Below, in pieces: positions 8,504 through 17,093 of a stretch of 64,000 bases of DNA. Origin of the DNA: Dethiosulfovibrio peptidovorans DSM 11002 (GTDB lineage Bacteria; Synergistota; Synergistia; Synergistales; Dethiosulfovibrionaceae); contig NZ_ABTR02000001.1 in NCBI RefSeq assembly GCF_000172975.1, positions 2,394,501 through 2,458,500 on the forward strand, given 5' to 3'. The notes below the pieces were generated by a model, which was not told where the DNA came from, made no database searches, and saw only the letters and a list, made by a program, of their open reading frames with translations. Position 1 is the stretch's first letter. Each line of letters begins with the position of its first letter. Made by a program: the position numbers and the translations under genes.

Positions 8504-9418
8504 CTATCTTTTGGCGATACCGATGAGAGATCTCAGATCCTCTACTTTTTCCTTGGTCATATAGGCCTTCACTTCTCTGAGGATATTCTCGGGAAGACGA
8601 ATATCTCTGAACATCCCCGTTCCGAGCTCTACAGCGGTAGCTCCGGCCATTATCATGGACAGAAGATCCCGACCGGAGGAGACTCCGCCGCAGCCTATGA
8701 CCGGAATGGACACGGCTGACGAGACCTGCCAGACGAGGCGAAGGGCCATCGGGAAGACCGCCGGGCCGGAGAATCCCGCCACCACCCTGTCGAAGACCGC
8801 TTTCCTGCTGTCGACGTCTATAGCCATACCCAGCCATGTATTTGCCACGACCAAAGCGTCAGCTCCTGAATCCTCGGCGGCTCTGGCCACGCCTTCCGGA
8901 TCGGGGGCTTGTGGTGTCATCTTGACCCAAAGAGGCCCTTTCCAGATCTTCTGTACCATAGACACCGCCTGAGACGTCAGGACAGGGCTTACCCCCCATG
9001 ACATGCACCCCTTGTCCACGTTGGGACAGGACACGTTAAGCTCTATGGCGTCCACGCAGTCCGCTACCTCCACCAGCCGTTCCACTATTAAGGCGAGGCC
9101 TCTCTCGTCCTCCATGGACACGTTGGCTATTATAGGAACGCCGTAAGATTTGAGCTTGGGGATCTTTTCGTCGACGAAATCGTCTATTCCGGTGTTTTGA
9201 AGACCTATGCTGTTCAGCAAGCCGCAGGGTGTTTCCCATATTCTATGGCCGGGGTTGCCGTCTTTAGGCGATTCGGTTATGGCCTTTGAACAGACGGCTC
9301 CGACGTGACGGAGAAGGTCCTCTCTCCAGAGAGATTCGTCGTAACCCCACGTACCGGAGGCTATTATCACAGGAGATCGAAGGGGCACCGATCCGATATT
9401 CACCGAAAGATCAAGCAT
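8504..9418 (-). CDS. pyrD: Dihydroorotate dehydrogenase B, catalytic subunit
   Basis: A 304-residue FMN enzyme that oxidises dihydroorotate. ELNVSCPN (about residues 120-127) holds the active-site Cys of class 1B enzymes; WVKMTPQ and the GGVSSGRDLLSM phosphate-binding region follow. The ATG at 9418 lies 8 bases inside the end of pyrK, behind GGAGGAGG. PyrK next door supplies electron transfer to NAD. Confidence 0.94.
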   Translation of the reverse strand: MLDLSVNIGSVPLRSPVIIASGTWGYDESLWREDLLRHVGAVCSKAITESPKDGNPGHRIWETPCGLLNSIGLQNTGIDDFVDEKIPKLKSYGVPIIANVSMEDERGLALIVERLVEVADCVDAIELNVSCPNVDKGCMSWGVSPVLTSQAVSMVQKIWKGPLWVKMTPQAPDPEGVARAAEDSGADALVVANTWLGMAIDVDSRKAVFDRVVAGFSGPAVFPMALRLVWQVSSAVSIPVIGCGGVSSGRDLLSMIMAGATAVELGTGMFRDIRLPENILREVKAYMTKEKVEDLRSLIGIAKR

Positions 9419-10157
9419 TCCATACGACCTCCTCCAAATTGAAGACAGGGCCATCTGCACAGACACGCTTCTTACCTTGGACCGTCTCTATGACACAGCC
9501 GCAGCAGGCTCCGATTCCGCAGGCCATCCGGCTTTCCAGGCTTACCTGACACGATACAGGCTCCAGCTTTACCATAGCCGCCATCATTCCCATGGGCCCA
9601 CAGGCGTATATCGGACAGGACTCCCCTTTTTCAAGACCGTCAAGAGCCGTTCCCCTGACTCCGATGGAGCCGTCGTCGGAGAATACCTCCATCTCGGGAC
9701 ACCTCGCTTCCAGATAGTCCACGAACGGCCCCCACCCCTCGCCGGGGACTCCTAGGACGAATCGTCCCGCCCCGAAGACCTGCCTGGCGAATAAAAGAGG
9801 CGCCGCCCCTAAAGCTCCCGCTACGTATATAGGCGACGATTCCGGAGATGAAAAACCACGTCCCATAGGTCCTCTGACCACGAGATCGTCGCCTACGGAA
9901 CGTTCCGCCAGAAGAGAAGTTCCCCGCCCTACCAGCTTTATCAGCAACTCAAGATCCTCTCCATGTACCGCCGATACGGCGAAGGGGCGCATCAATAGAG
10001 GGTCCATCCCCCAGGAGGGATCCCTAAGCAGCACGAACTGCCCCGGATAGATGGACTCGGCTATAGAGGGACACCTCACCCTGATCGACAATATGTCCTC
10101 TCCTACCATCTCTCTGGCCGTTATCTTACAGGGAAAATCGTCGACATTGCCGCTCAT
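9411..10157 (-). CDS. pyrK: Dihydroorotate dehydrogenase B, electron transfer subunit
   Basis: A 248-residue FAD and 2Fe-2S protein that passes electrons from PyrD to NAD. The N-terminal ferredoxin-reductase fold has a flavin motif (RPFAVSAV) near residue 57, and the C-terminal ACGIGACCGCVIE plus a later CADGP supplies the four Cys of the 2Fe-2S site. It overlaps pyrD by 8 bases. Confidence 0.93.
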   Translation of the reverse strand: MSGNVDDFPCKITAREMVGEDILSIRVRCPSIAESIYPGQFVLLRDPSWGMDPLLMRPFAVSAVHGEDLELLIKLVGRGTSLLAERSVGDDLVVRGPMGRGFSSPESSPIYVAGALGAAPLLFARQVFGAGRFVLGVPGEGWGPFVDYLEARCPEMEVFSDDGSIGVRGTALDGLEKGESCPIYACGPMGMMAAMVKLEPVSCQVSLESRMACGIGACCGCVIETVQGKKRVCADGPVFNLEEVVWNA

Positions 10158-10188
10158 ATCCCCACCCCCATTATTTTTTCAAAAATAC

Positions 10189-11118
10189 CTACAGATATCC
10201 ATCCGCTATCCTCGAGAGATCTCCTTCGTGTTCGAGACCGAGAAGTCCGGCAGGTCCCGAGGTAAGACATTCGAGCAGTTTCTCCTCCGAAACGTAGGGG
10301 AACTCGCTCCGCCTCGTTCTCAAAAGCGACAGAGCCGCATCGGGCAAGGTCTCGAAACCAAAGGGAGCCTCCGGAAACGGAACCATCTCGTCCTCCTCCG
10401 ATATCTGGACATGGCCGCTGGTGATCGCATCCACCGTGCCGTCCTCAATCCCTTCCCAGAGGGCCTTTCTGTCGCTATCGGACCTCAGGGGTATCTCCGT
10501 CTTGAGGTACGGATCCCATCGGGATTTGATAAGATCTTCCTCGGTAAGACACAGGGAGAAAGATGTCACCGAACAGGTCACGTCTAGACACTTCGCCTTG
10601 GCCTCTCTCACCATGTCCACTCCCCTCTCGGTGGAGACACCGTGAAGATGAAGCGGGATATCGAACTCTCCCGCCATCTCCAATGCCCTGAATATGCCTA
10701 TGGACTCGGCTACCACCGGAAATCCCTTCATTCCGGACACGGAGGAAGCCCTGCCCTCCGACACCAGAGCTCCCCTGGTCAGAGGCTCCTCGTCCGGCAC
10801 CAGCGCCAGACGACATCCAAGACCGGAGCAATATGCCATGATATTTCTAAGCAACTCGCTCTTTCCGCCTAGAGCTCGACCTCCGTATATCATACCAGCC
10901 CCTAAAAGCTCCTGGGAGGTCCTTATGTTGGCCATGGTGCCATCGGGCTTCAGGGCATCGACCACAGGGACGACCGCAACTCCGTCGAATTCCGAAGCCT
11001 CTAGGTCGGCTATAACCCCTAAAGCTCCGTAACCTCCGGATCCCGCCAGAGCACAGATTCTGCCGATAGAGTCGGCGTTTCCTCTGACGAAAAGATCCAC
11101 GAAGCCCTTAACCCTCAT
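10189..11118 (-). CDS. Dihydroorotase-like protein without the metal ligands (PyrC'-type)
   Basis: A 309-residue amidohydrolase-fold protein whose ATG overlaps the pyrB stop (ATGA). It aligns by eye with the active PyrC at 12637-13923: VHIQHVSTALGVEMIRRAK there matches LHLHGVSTERGVDMVREAK here, and TEEVL matches TEEDL. The ligands are lost: no HVHFRDPG near the N terminus, TPHHL has become TSFSL and TDHAPH has become TSGHVQ. It is also about 120 residues shorter. Pseudomonads have a similar inactive dihydroorotase needed for assembly of aspartate transcarbamoylase; a scaffold role here is inferred from position. Confidence 0.75.
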   Translation of the reverse strand: MRVKGFVDLFVRGNADSIGRICALAGSGGYGALGVIADLEASEFDGVAVVPVVDALKPDGTMANIRTSQELLGAGMIYGGRALGGKSELLRNIMAYCSGLGCRLALVPDEEPLTRGALVSEGRASSVSGMKGFPVVAESIGIFRALEMAGEFDIPLHLHGVSTERGVDMVREAKAKCLDVTCSVTSFSLCLTEEDLIKSRWDPYLKTEIPLRSDSDRKALWEGIEDGTVDAITSGHVQISEEDEMVPFPEAPFGFETLPDAALSLLRTRRSEFPYVSEEKLLECLTSGPAGLLGLEHEGDLSRIADGYL

Positions 11119-12038
11119 ATCGCCTCACCTCCGAGACAGAGTTCGAGGACGGCCATCCTCGCTGCGACCCCGCTCCTAACCTGATCCAGGATCAGGCTGT
11201 TGGGGCCGTCCGCCACATCCGAGGCTATCTCGACTCCTCGGTTGATAGGACCGGGATGCATGACTACCGCATCTTCCGAGATATCCTCCCTGGATGCGCC
11301 GAAAAAACGGTGATATTCCTCGAAGGACGGAAATAGCCCCTGATCCTGACGTTCTCTCTGTATCCTCAAAAGATAGACGATCCGAGCCTCCCGCATAGCA
11401 TCCTTAGCGTTCTCCCTGTAGGATGATACCCCGAAGGACCCTAGATCGCTGGGCATGAGTGACCTAGGACCGCAAAAGGAGACCAAGGCTCCCATGGTCC
11501 TGAATGCCTTGGCTACGCTTCGGGCCACTCTGCTGTGCTTGACGTCGCCTGCAACTACCATCTTAACTCCGTCAAGGCTGCCCAATCTCTCGTAGGCGGA
11601 AAGAAGGTCCAACAGTGCCTGAGTGGGATGGCTCCTCGCACCGTCTCCCCCGTTGATTATCGAGACATCCGGAAGGAGCTTTCCCAGATACATGGGAAAA
11701 CCTGCCATGCCGTGTCTCATCACGATAGAGTCGATCCCCATGGCCTTCAAGGTCCAAGCCGTATCCCTGAGGGTCTCGCCCTTGGATAGGCTGGATCCGG
11801 AAGACGCCCAGTTTATGACCTCCGCTCCGAGGAACTGTTCGGCCATCTCGAAAGACGTCCTCGTCCTGGTGGAGGGCTCGAAAAAGAGGTTCACCACGGT
11901 CCTCCCCCTCAGAAGCTCTCCCCTTCTCTTCGGAGTATCGAGAGATGCCTTGTGCTTCGAGGCCAGCTCCAGGAACACCTCGAAATCACTACGGTCCCAG
12001 TCCTCCAGATCGAAAAGATTTTTTCTGGACCAGCTCAT
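11115..12038 (-). CDS. pyrB: Aspartate carbamoyltransferase, catalytic chain
   Basis: This 307-residue enzyme condenses carbamoyl phosphate and aspartate. FFEPSTRTRTSFE near residue 54 binds carbamoyl phosphate, GDGARSHPTQALLD near residue 130 and HPGPINRG near residue 262 complete the active site. The ATG at 12038 follows AAGGAGG and overlaps the pyrR stop. No pyrI is present in the window; the adjoining dihydroorotase-like protein may be its partner. Confidence 0.95.
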   Translation of the reverse strand: MSWSRKNLFDLEDWDRSDFEVFLELASKHKASLDTPKRRGELLRGRTVVNLFFEPSTRTRTSFEMAEQFLGAEVINWASSGSSLSKGETLRDTAWTLKAMGIDSIVMRHGMAGFPMYLGKLLPDVSIINGGDGARSHPTQALLDLLSAYERLGSLDGVKMVVAGDVKHSRVARSVAKAFRTMGALVSFCGPRSLMPSDLGSFGVSSYRENAKDAMREARIVYLLRIQRERQDQGLFPSFEEYHRFFGASREDISEDAVVMHPGPINRGVEIASDVADGPNSLILDQVRSGVAARMAVLELCLGGEAI

Positions 12039-12589
12039 GACAGGTCCTCCTTCTCGCATATCAGGACCCGATCCTCTCCGTCCAGCTCCTTGACTCGAAC
12101 CTCCACGACCTCGCTCTTGGCGGTAGGAACCGTTTTGCCCAGGAAATCCGGCTGTATAGGAAGTTCTCTGTGTCCTCTGTCCACCAAGATAGCCAGCTGG
12201 ACAGCCCCCGGCCGCCCCAGGTCCATCAGAGCCTCGAGAGCCGCCCTTATGGTCCTACCTGTAAACAGGACGTCGTCGACCAGAACCAGTGTTTTGCCGG
12301 AGACGTCCATCGGTATGGAGGTACTGTGAACGATAGGCTCGTCGGACAAAACGGCCAGATCGTCCCTGTAAAGGGTTATATCCAGTTCTCCCTTAGGGAG
12401 TTTCACTCCCTCCGACTCGAGAAGAATCTTTCTTATACGTGAAGCCAGATAGACCCCTCTCCTCTGTATGCCCAGGATAATCAAATCCTGGAGCCCTCGG
12501 TTGCGCTCGATGATCTCGTTTGCGATCCTGCGGAGCACCCTCTCCATGTCCTCCGCGGTCATGACGACAGCTTTTTCCCTCAGCTTCAC
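12035..12589 (-). CDS. pyrR: PyrR bifunctional regulator / uracil phosphoribosyltransferase
   Basis: A 184-residue PRPP-binding protein; family members bind pyr mRNA in response to UMP and may have UPRTase activity. The PRPP motif LVLVDDVLFTGRTIRAAL is near residue 98. It starts at a GTG at 12589 behind GAGGAGG. It is the first gene of the operon, only about 26 bases after the predicted transcription start, which leaves no room for a classic attenuator before it. Confidence 0.93.
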   Translation of the reverse strand: MKLREKAVVMTAEDMERVLRRIANEIIERNRGLQDLIILGIQRRGVYLASRIRKILLESEGVKLPKGELDITLYRDDLAVLSDEPIVHSTSIPMDVSGKTLVLVDDVLFTGRTIRAALEALMDLGRPGAVQLAILVDRGHRELPIQPDFLGKTVPTAKSEVVEVRVKELDGEDRVLICEKEDLS

Positions 12590-12621
12590 CGCTACGCCTC
12601 CTCATAATCTGAACTGGGGGC

Positions 12622-12650
12622 ATTATAGCAGTTACGTTATTTATTTGCAA
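12622..12650 (-). promoter_or_regulatory. Promoter of the pyrR operon
   Basis: On the minus strand TTGCAA, a 17-base spacer and a perfect TATAAT. The -35 lies in the last codons of pyrC, so the pyrR operon can be expressed independently of pyrC. Confidence 0.8.
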
Positions 12651-13923
12651 CCGGTTGCATCAATCCTCCTAAAGCTGTCCCTATAACCGCCCCCACAACC
12701 GGAGCTCCGTCGAAGGGGGTGTTTCTTCCTTTGGACTCGAAACGATCGGCGTCTATCGTCCATCTCGCCTCCAGATCCAACACAGTCATATCCGCCACAC
12801 AGCCAGGCCTCAGAGAACCTCCGGGAAGGCCGAATATCCCTGCGGAAGCGCAGGACATGGCCTCCACCATTCGGTTTATAGAAAGATGCCCCTTGGCTAC
12901 AAGCTCGGTCAAGATCATGGGGACCGCAGTCTCAAGACCCACTATGCCGTTAGGCGATTCCAGAAGCCCTCTGCCCTTTTCCTCTTCGGAATGAGGAGCG
13001 TGATCCGTCGCAATGACGTCTATAATCCCCAGCCTGAGGCCCTCTCTCAAGGCCTCCACGTCCCGAGCCTCTCTCAAGGGAGGGCTCATCTTGGCCTGAG
13101 ATCCGTGAACGGAGAGGACTTCCTCGGTCAAGATAAGATGGTGAGGAGTCGCCTCGGCTGTAACCTCTATGCCGTCCTCCTTGGCCCTACGTATCATCTC
13201 GACCCCCAAAGCTGTGCTGACGTGTTGTATGTGGACCTTTGCCTTCGCCTTGGAGGCCAAAAGGATATCCCTTTGGATCATGGCCTCCTCCGCCACCTTG
13301 GGAACTCCCTTCACCTTCAATGCATCCGATAGAGCCCCCCGATTCATCGTCCTGTCACCCCATAGACGGGGATCCTCGCAGTGAACCGATATGGGAAGCC
13401 CCAGCTCGGCGGCCTTCTCGAAAGCCCTGTACATGACCTCCGAGTCCACGATAGAAAAGCCGTCGTCGGAGAAAGCCACCGCACCGGCCTCGGCCAGACT
13501 ACCCATGGGGGATAGCTCTTCCCCCTTCAGTCCCAAAGTCACCGATCCTACAGAGCAAAACCGAACGGGCCCCCCCTTTCCTTTCTCCAGAACGTAGTTG
13601 AGGGTTTCCACCGAATCCACCGCGGGGGAGGTATTCGCCATGGCTATGACCGAGGTGTAGCCTCCGGCGGCGGCAGAGGCGCAGCCGGAGATAACGGTCT
13701 CTTTATGTTCCTGGCCGGGGTCCCTGAAATGGACGTGAGGATCTATAAGGCCAGGCACTACGACATAGCCCCTCAGGTCCACCTTCTCCACGTCTCCTCC
13801 CAACGTCGAGGCCAGATCTTTGCCTATCGCTGCGATCTTTCCGTCCCTCACCAATATATCCGATATATCGTCCAATCCCTGACTGGGATCGATCACTCTA
13901 GCTCCTGAAAACAAACTCATCAT
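12637..13923 (-). CDS. pyrC: Dihydroorotase (class I, with full metal site)
   Basis: A 428-residue zinc amidohydrolase that cyclises carbamoyl-aspartate to dihydroorotate. DPHVHFRDPG (about residue 61), the HCED and HIQHVST segments, TPHHL and ATDHAPH are all intact, so this is the functional copy beside the ligand-poor paralogue downstream. The ATG ATG start follows GGGAGG at 10-13 bases. It is 18 bases after the carbamoyl amidase gene. Its last codons contain a 14-base palindrome and the -35 of the pyrR promoter. Confidence 0.94.
   Translation of the reverse strand: MMSLFSGARVIDPSQGLDDISDILVRDGKIAAIGKDLASTLGGDVEKVDLRGYVVVPGLIDPHVHFRDPGQEHKETVISGCASAAAGGYTSVIAMANTSPAVDSVETLNYVLEKGKGGPVRFCSVGSVTLGLKGEELSPMGSLAEAGAVAFSDDGFSIVDSEVMYRAFEKAAELGLPISVHCEDPRLWGDRTMNRGALSDALKVKGVPKVAEEAMIQRDILLASKAKAKVHIQHVSTALGVEMIRRAKEDGIEVTAEATPHHLILTEEVLSVHGSQAKMSPPLREARDVEALREGLRLGIIDVIATDHAPHSEEEKGRGLLESPNGIVGLETAVPMILTELVAKGHLSINRMVEAMSCASAGIFGLPGGSLRPGCVADMTVLDLEARWTIDADRFESKGRNTPFDGAPVVGAVIGTALGGLMQPVANK
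12646..12659. promoter_or_regulatory. 14-base palindrome of LacI/PurR operator type
   Basis: A perfect palindrome that fits the LacI-family pattern TGnAAnCGnTTnCA at every fixed position. It overlaps the -35 of the pyrR promoter and also encodes the residues QPVA of PyrC. No LacI-family gene is present in this window, so the regulator is unknown and the function is inference. Confidence 0.5.
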
Positions 13924-13941
13924 CTAGAACACGCCTCCCAA

Positions 13942-15186
13942 CTATCGATCTTTCGTCACCAGACGGTATATCACCTCCACCAGAGCCCTGTAGCCCGGAC
14001 GGATACGACCTATCTCCACCTTTTCCTCCGAGCTGTGGCTTATCCCTCCCACACAGGGGACGAATATCATTGCAGTAGGGATAACCGAGGCGACGTACAT
14101 TGCATCGTGCCCCGCTCCGCTCGGCATATCGGTCCATCCGATCTCCATATCCTCACATACCTGCCCCAGAAGCCATCTTAGCCGCCCGTCCAGGACCACC
14201 GGCTCGCCTCTCGAAATAACCTTCTTTTTAATCTCCACGTTACGAGAGGCTGAAATCCTCTCCATCTCTTTCAGAAGACCGTCGAAAACCCGATCTATGC
14301 TTTTTCCGTCTATGCCCCTGATGTCTACCTTCAGGGAAGATCTGCCGGGAACCACGTTCATGACCCCCGGGAATACCTTACAATCTCCGACCGTTCCGAC
14401 GGTCTTGAAGGCCGACTCCTCCTTGGCCAATCTTTCCACCGCCAGCACTATCTCGGAGGACGCCGCCAGGGCGTCCTTTCTCATATCCATGGGACAGGCT
14501 CCCGAGTGGGCCGACTCCCCTAGGATCTCCAGGAATAGCCTGGTTGGAGCGGCGATGGCCTCCACGACTCCTACGTCTATACCGGTTTGGTCCAGAAACG
14601 GCCCCTGTTCGATGTGAAGCTCGAAAAAAGCCTTCATGTCCGAGGGCAAAATTCTGGAACGATCCGCCTTTTCGGGTGAGAGGCCGAAATCTCTAAGGGC
14701 CTTGAAGACCGATATACCCTGATCGTCTCTGTGATCGAAGAAGTCCTTCAGGGACATATATCCCGTAACGGCCTTGCTGCCTACGTTCGATACCCCGAAA
14801 CGGCTGGACTCCTCACCGGAAAAGACTATCACCTGAAGAGGGTTGACGTGGTCCGGACAACGTTCCGCCACGTCAAGGACGGCCCCCAGCCCCGCCGCTA
14901 CTCCTAAGATACCGTCGAACTTACCTCCATCGGGCACTGTGTCTATGTGAGAACCTACCGCTATAGGAGGGGCACTGGGACGGCTCCCCCAACGGGTACC
15001 CTTTATGTTACCCACCTCGTCTATCTCGACCTGAAAACCGGTCTCGTGCATTATCTCCACCAATGTCTCCCTGGCCAGACGGTCTTTCTCGGTATATGCG
15101 ATGCGTGAGACCCCTCCTGTCTCGGATTTGCCATGAGAGTTTATCCTTCTGACCGCATCGAGACAAAGATTAAACCCAGACTGCAT
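13942..15186 (-). CDS. M20 family Zn amidase (N-carbamoyl-amino acid hydrolase / ureidopropionase / allantoate amidohydrolase type)
   Basis: A 414-residue member of the hydantoinase/carbamoylase group of M20 metallohydrolases. GSHIDTVPDGGKFDGILG near residue 78, FSGEESSRFG near residue 120, and ELHIEQGP near residue 190 are the family's metal and dimer motifs; SGAGHDA and GGISHSSEE near the C terminus also match. Family members remove carbamoyl groups from N-carbamoyl amino acids, beta-ureidopropionate or allantoate; the substrate cannot be told here. It lies between a TRAP transporter and pyrC, which hints at uptake and use of a ureido or pyrimidine breakdown product. Confidence 0.82.
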   Translation of the reverse strand: MQSGFNLCLDAVRRINSHGKSETGGVSRIAYTEKDRLARETLVEIMHETGFQVEIDEVGNIKGTRWGSRPSAPPIAVGSHIDTVPDGGKFDGILGVAAGLGAVLDVAERCPDHVNPLQVIVFSGEESSRFGVSNVGSKAVTGYMSLKDFFDHRDDQGISVFKALRDFGLSPEKADRSRILPSDMKAFFELHIEQGPFLDQTGIDVGVVEAIAAPTRLFLEILGESAHSGACPMDMRKDALAASSEIVLAVERLAKEESAFKTVGTVGDCKVFPGVMNVVPGRSSLKVDIRGIDGKSIDRVFDGLLKEMERISASRNVEIKKKVISRGEPVVLDGRLRWLLGQVCEDMEIGWTDMPSGAGHDAMYVASVIPTAMIFVPCVGGISHSSEEKVEIGRIRPGYRALVEVIYRLVTKDR

Positions 15187-15232
15187 AGAAACAGCCCCTT
15201 CCCATCTATGTATAGGCCTTTAGCATAGCACA

Positions 15233-15257
15233 AAGCCCCCTCTGAAAAAGGGGGCTT
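15233..15257 (-). terminator. Hairpin terminator after dctM
   Basis: A 9-bp GC-rich stem with a 7-base loop lies between dctM and the M20 amidase gene. The T run after it on the minus strand is weak (TTGTGCT), so termination may be partial. Confidence 0.6.
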
Positions 15258-15278
15258 CGGCACGAGAAGGGCCTACCG

Positions 15279-16556
15279 TCAAGGATAGACGAGTTTTGGA
15301 AGAAAAGTAGAGATAGCCGGTATGTAGGTTATAATCAAAACCCCTGCCAGACTCACCAGTATGAACCGCATCACCGCAGGTATTATCTCCGACATGGGAA
15401 GCCCCGTAACTCCGCTGGCGACGAAGAGATTCAATCCGAAGGGAGGGGTAAAATTCCCTATGGATAGATTAGCCACCATAACTATACCGAGGTGAAGGGG
15501 ATCTATTCCCATCTTCATGGCTATGGGGAAAAACAGAGGGGCAAGTATTATTATCGCGGCTATTCCTTCCATGAACATCCCCACCACCAGCAAAACGGCG
15601 TTTACTATTCCCAGAAACATCCATGGAGAAGTCACGTTGGAGACTACCATGGACGTTATCGCCTGAGGGATTCGGACGACTGTCAAAAACCATCCGAAGG
15701 TCTGAGCCGCAGCCACCAGAATAAGGACCTGAGCGCAGGTAATCGCCGAGCTGAGGCATACGTCGTAGAGGCCTTTGAGAGTTATCTCCCTGTATATGAA
15801 TATACCCACGAAAAGGGCGTACACGACAGAGATACCCGCAGCCTCGGTAGGGGTGAATATGCCCATGTATATTCCGCCCAGGATTATGACCGGAACCATA
15901 AGGGACCAGACGGCCTGTTTGCTCTTTTCCCATATCTCCCTTCGGCTGGAGGGAGCGGACAAGGCCAGATTATGAGAGCGGGAGAAAAACCAGATATATA
16001 TTATGCTCGCAAGTCCGTAGACGACACCGGCGCTGATTCCGGCCATGAAGAGAGATCCCACCGAGGTACCGGTGGCAGCCGCATATATTATCAGGGTTAT
16101 GCTGGGAGGAATTATCAGCGCTACCGACCCCGCTGACGTTATCAAGCCTACGGAAAAACCTTTAGGATAACTTTCCCTGACCAGCTCGGGATACAGGAGT
16201 TTTCCCATGGCCACCACGGTGGCGGGGCTGGATCCGCAAAGAGCTCCGAATACCATACAGGTAGCCTGGGTGGTGTAGGCCAGCCCCCCCCTTGTGCTTC
16301 CGACCATGCTCTTGGTCCAGTCTAGGATACGTCTCGACAGTCCGCCCACGTCCATGACGTTCGCTGCAAAGATGAAAAAAGGCATGGACATGAGAGCGAA
16401 CTTGTCTATTCCACCGAAAGCCTTCTGCACGATAACCATAGGCGGCATATGGGTGAAGAGAAGCACGCATATCAAGACAGCACCGTTCAGCGCTATGAAG
16501 ATAGGGACGCTGCCGAAAAGTGCCGCCAGGAGGGTGCATATCAAGACAGTGGTCAA
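15279..16556 (-). CDS. dctM: TRAP transporter large permease (DctM)
   Basis: A 425-residue, very hydrophobic protein with about a dozen membrane segments, the ion-coupled translocation subunit of a TRAP importer. The motif GSSPATVVAMGKLLYPELVR near residue 110 and PPSITLIIYAAATGTSVG near residue 150 are typical of DctM. It starts at a TTG (16556) behind GAAGGGGGG; it follows dctQ with almost no gap. Confidence 0.92.
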   Translation of the reverse strand: MTTVLICTLLAALFGSVPIFIALNGAVLICVLLFTHMPPMVIVQKAFGGIDKFALMSMPFFIFAANVMDVGGLSRRILDWTKSMVGSTRGGLAYTTQATCMVFGALCGSSPATVVAMGKLLYPELVRESYPKGFSVGLITSAGSVALIIPPSITLIIYAAATGTSVGSLFMAGISAGVVYGLASIIYIWFFSRSHNLALSAPSSRREIWEKSKQAVWSLMVPVIILGGIYMGIFTPTEAAGISVVYALFVGIFIYREITLKGLYDVCLSSAITCAQVLILVAAAQTFGWFLTVVRIPQAITSMVVSNVTSPWMFLGIVNAVLLVVGMFMEGIAAIIILAPLFFPIAMKMGIDPLHLGIVMVANLSIGNFTPPFGLNLFVASGVTGLPMSEIIPAVMRFILVSLAGVLIITYIPAISTFLPKLVYP

Positions 16557-16557
16557 G

Positions 16558-17028
16558 TCAGTTCCCCCCTTCCGATCCTGCTGCTATCCGCTGTAGAAAA
16601 CGCAGCGCCATAAGTCCAGATCCTATTGGAATGGCGGAGTAGACGATCCACATAGGTATCTCCAGAGCCGGGGATACCTGCCCCGACCTGAAATTAAAGG
16701 AGACTATCTGCACCCCGTAGACGGCCAGGAAGCCGCAAAACAAGGCGGAAACCAGGTAGATTACCCTGTCGACTAGTCCTCTACTCTTGTTAGAAAGCTT
16801 TCCGAGCAGGAAATCCATCCTTATGTGGGCTCCCCTTCTCACGCACAGGCTTCCTCCCACAAAGGTTATCCATATCATCAGATACTTTATAAGCTCTTCC
16901 GCCCAGCTGGTACTGGCGCTGAAGACGTAGCGCAAGGTAACGTTGACGAAAAGTATCAAAGCCGTCGCCAACAGGGCCATGGCACAAAAGCCCTCCTCCA
17001 GACGATCCAAAATCCTCATCATATCCAT
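16558..17028 (-). CDS. dctQ: TRAP transporter small permease (DctQ)
   Basis: A 156-residue protein with four predicted membrane helices and the family segments VTLRYVF and SWAEELIKYLMIW near residues 31-52. It pairs with DctM. A second ATG at 17022 directly after GGGGATGG is an alternative start. Confidence 0.9.
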   Translation of the reverse strand: MDMMRILDRLEEGFCAMALLATALILFVNVTLRYVFSASTSWAEELIKYLMIWITFVGGSLCVRRGAHIRMDFLLGKLSNKSRGLVDRVIYLVSALFCGFLAVYGVQIVSFNFRSGQVSPALEIPMWIVYSAIPIGSGLMALRFLQRIAAGSEGGN

Positions 17029-17039
17029 CCCCCGAGGTT

Positions 17040-17073
17040 TAAAAAAAGGGGCGAGAGGGATCCCTCCAGCCCC
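17040..17073 (-). terminator. Intra-operon hairpin between dctP and dctQ
   Basis: A long stem (17048-17052 pairing with 17069-17073, plus an inner GAGGG/CCCTC stem) is followed on the minus strand by seven T. Partial termination here would give more binding protein than permease, as is common in transporter operons. Confidence 0.7.
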
Positions 17074-17093
17074 GAAAAGATTCTAAGATCCGA

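Noticed and set aside
12035-12060. Possible PyrR attenuator between pyrR and pyrB
   Set aside because: The genes overlap by four bases, so no terminator can form between them.
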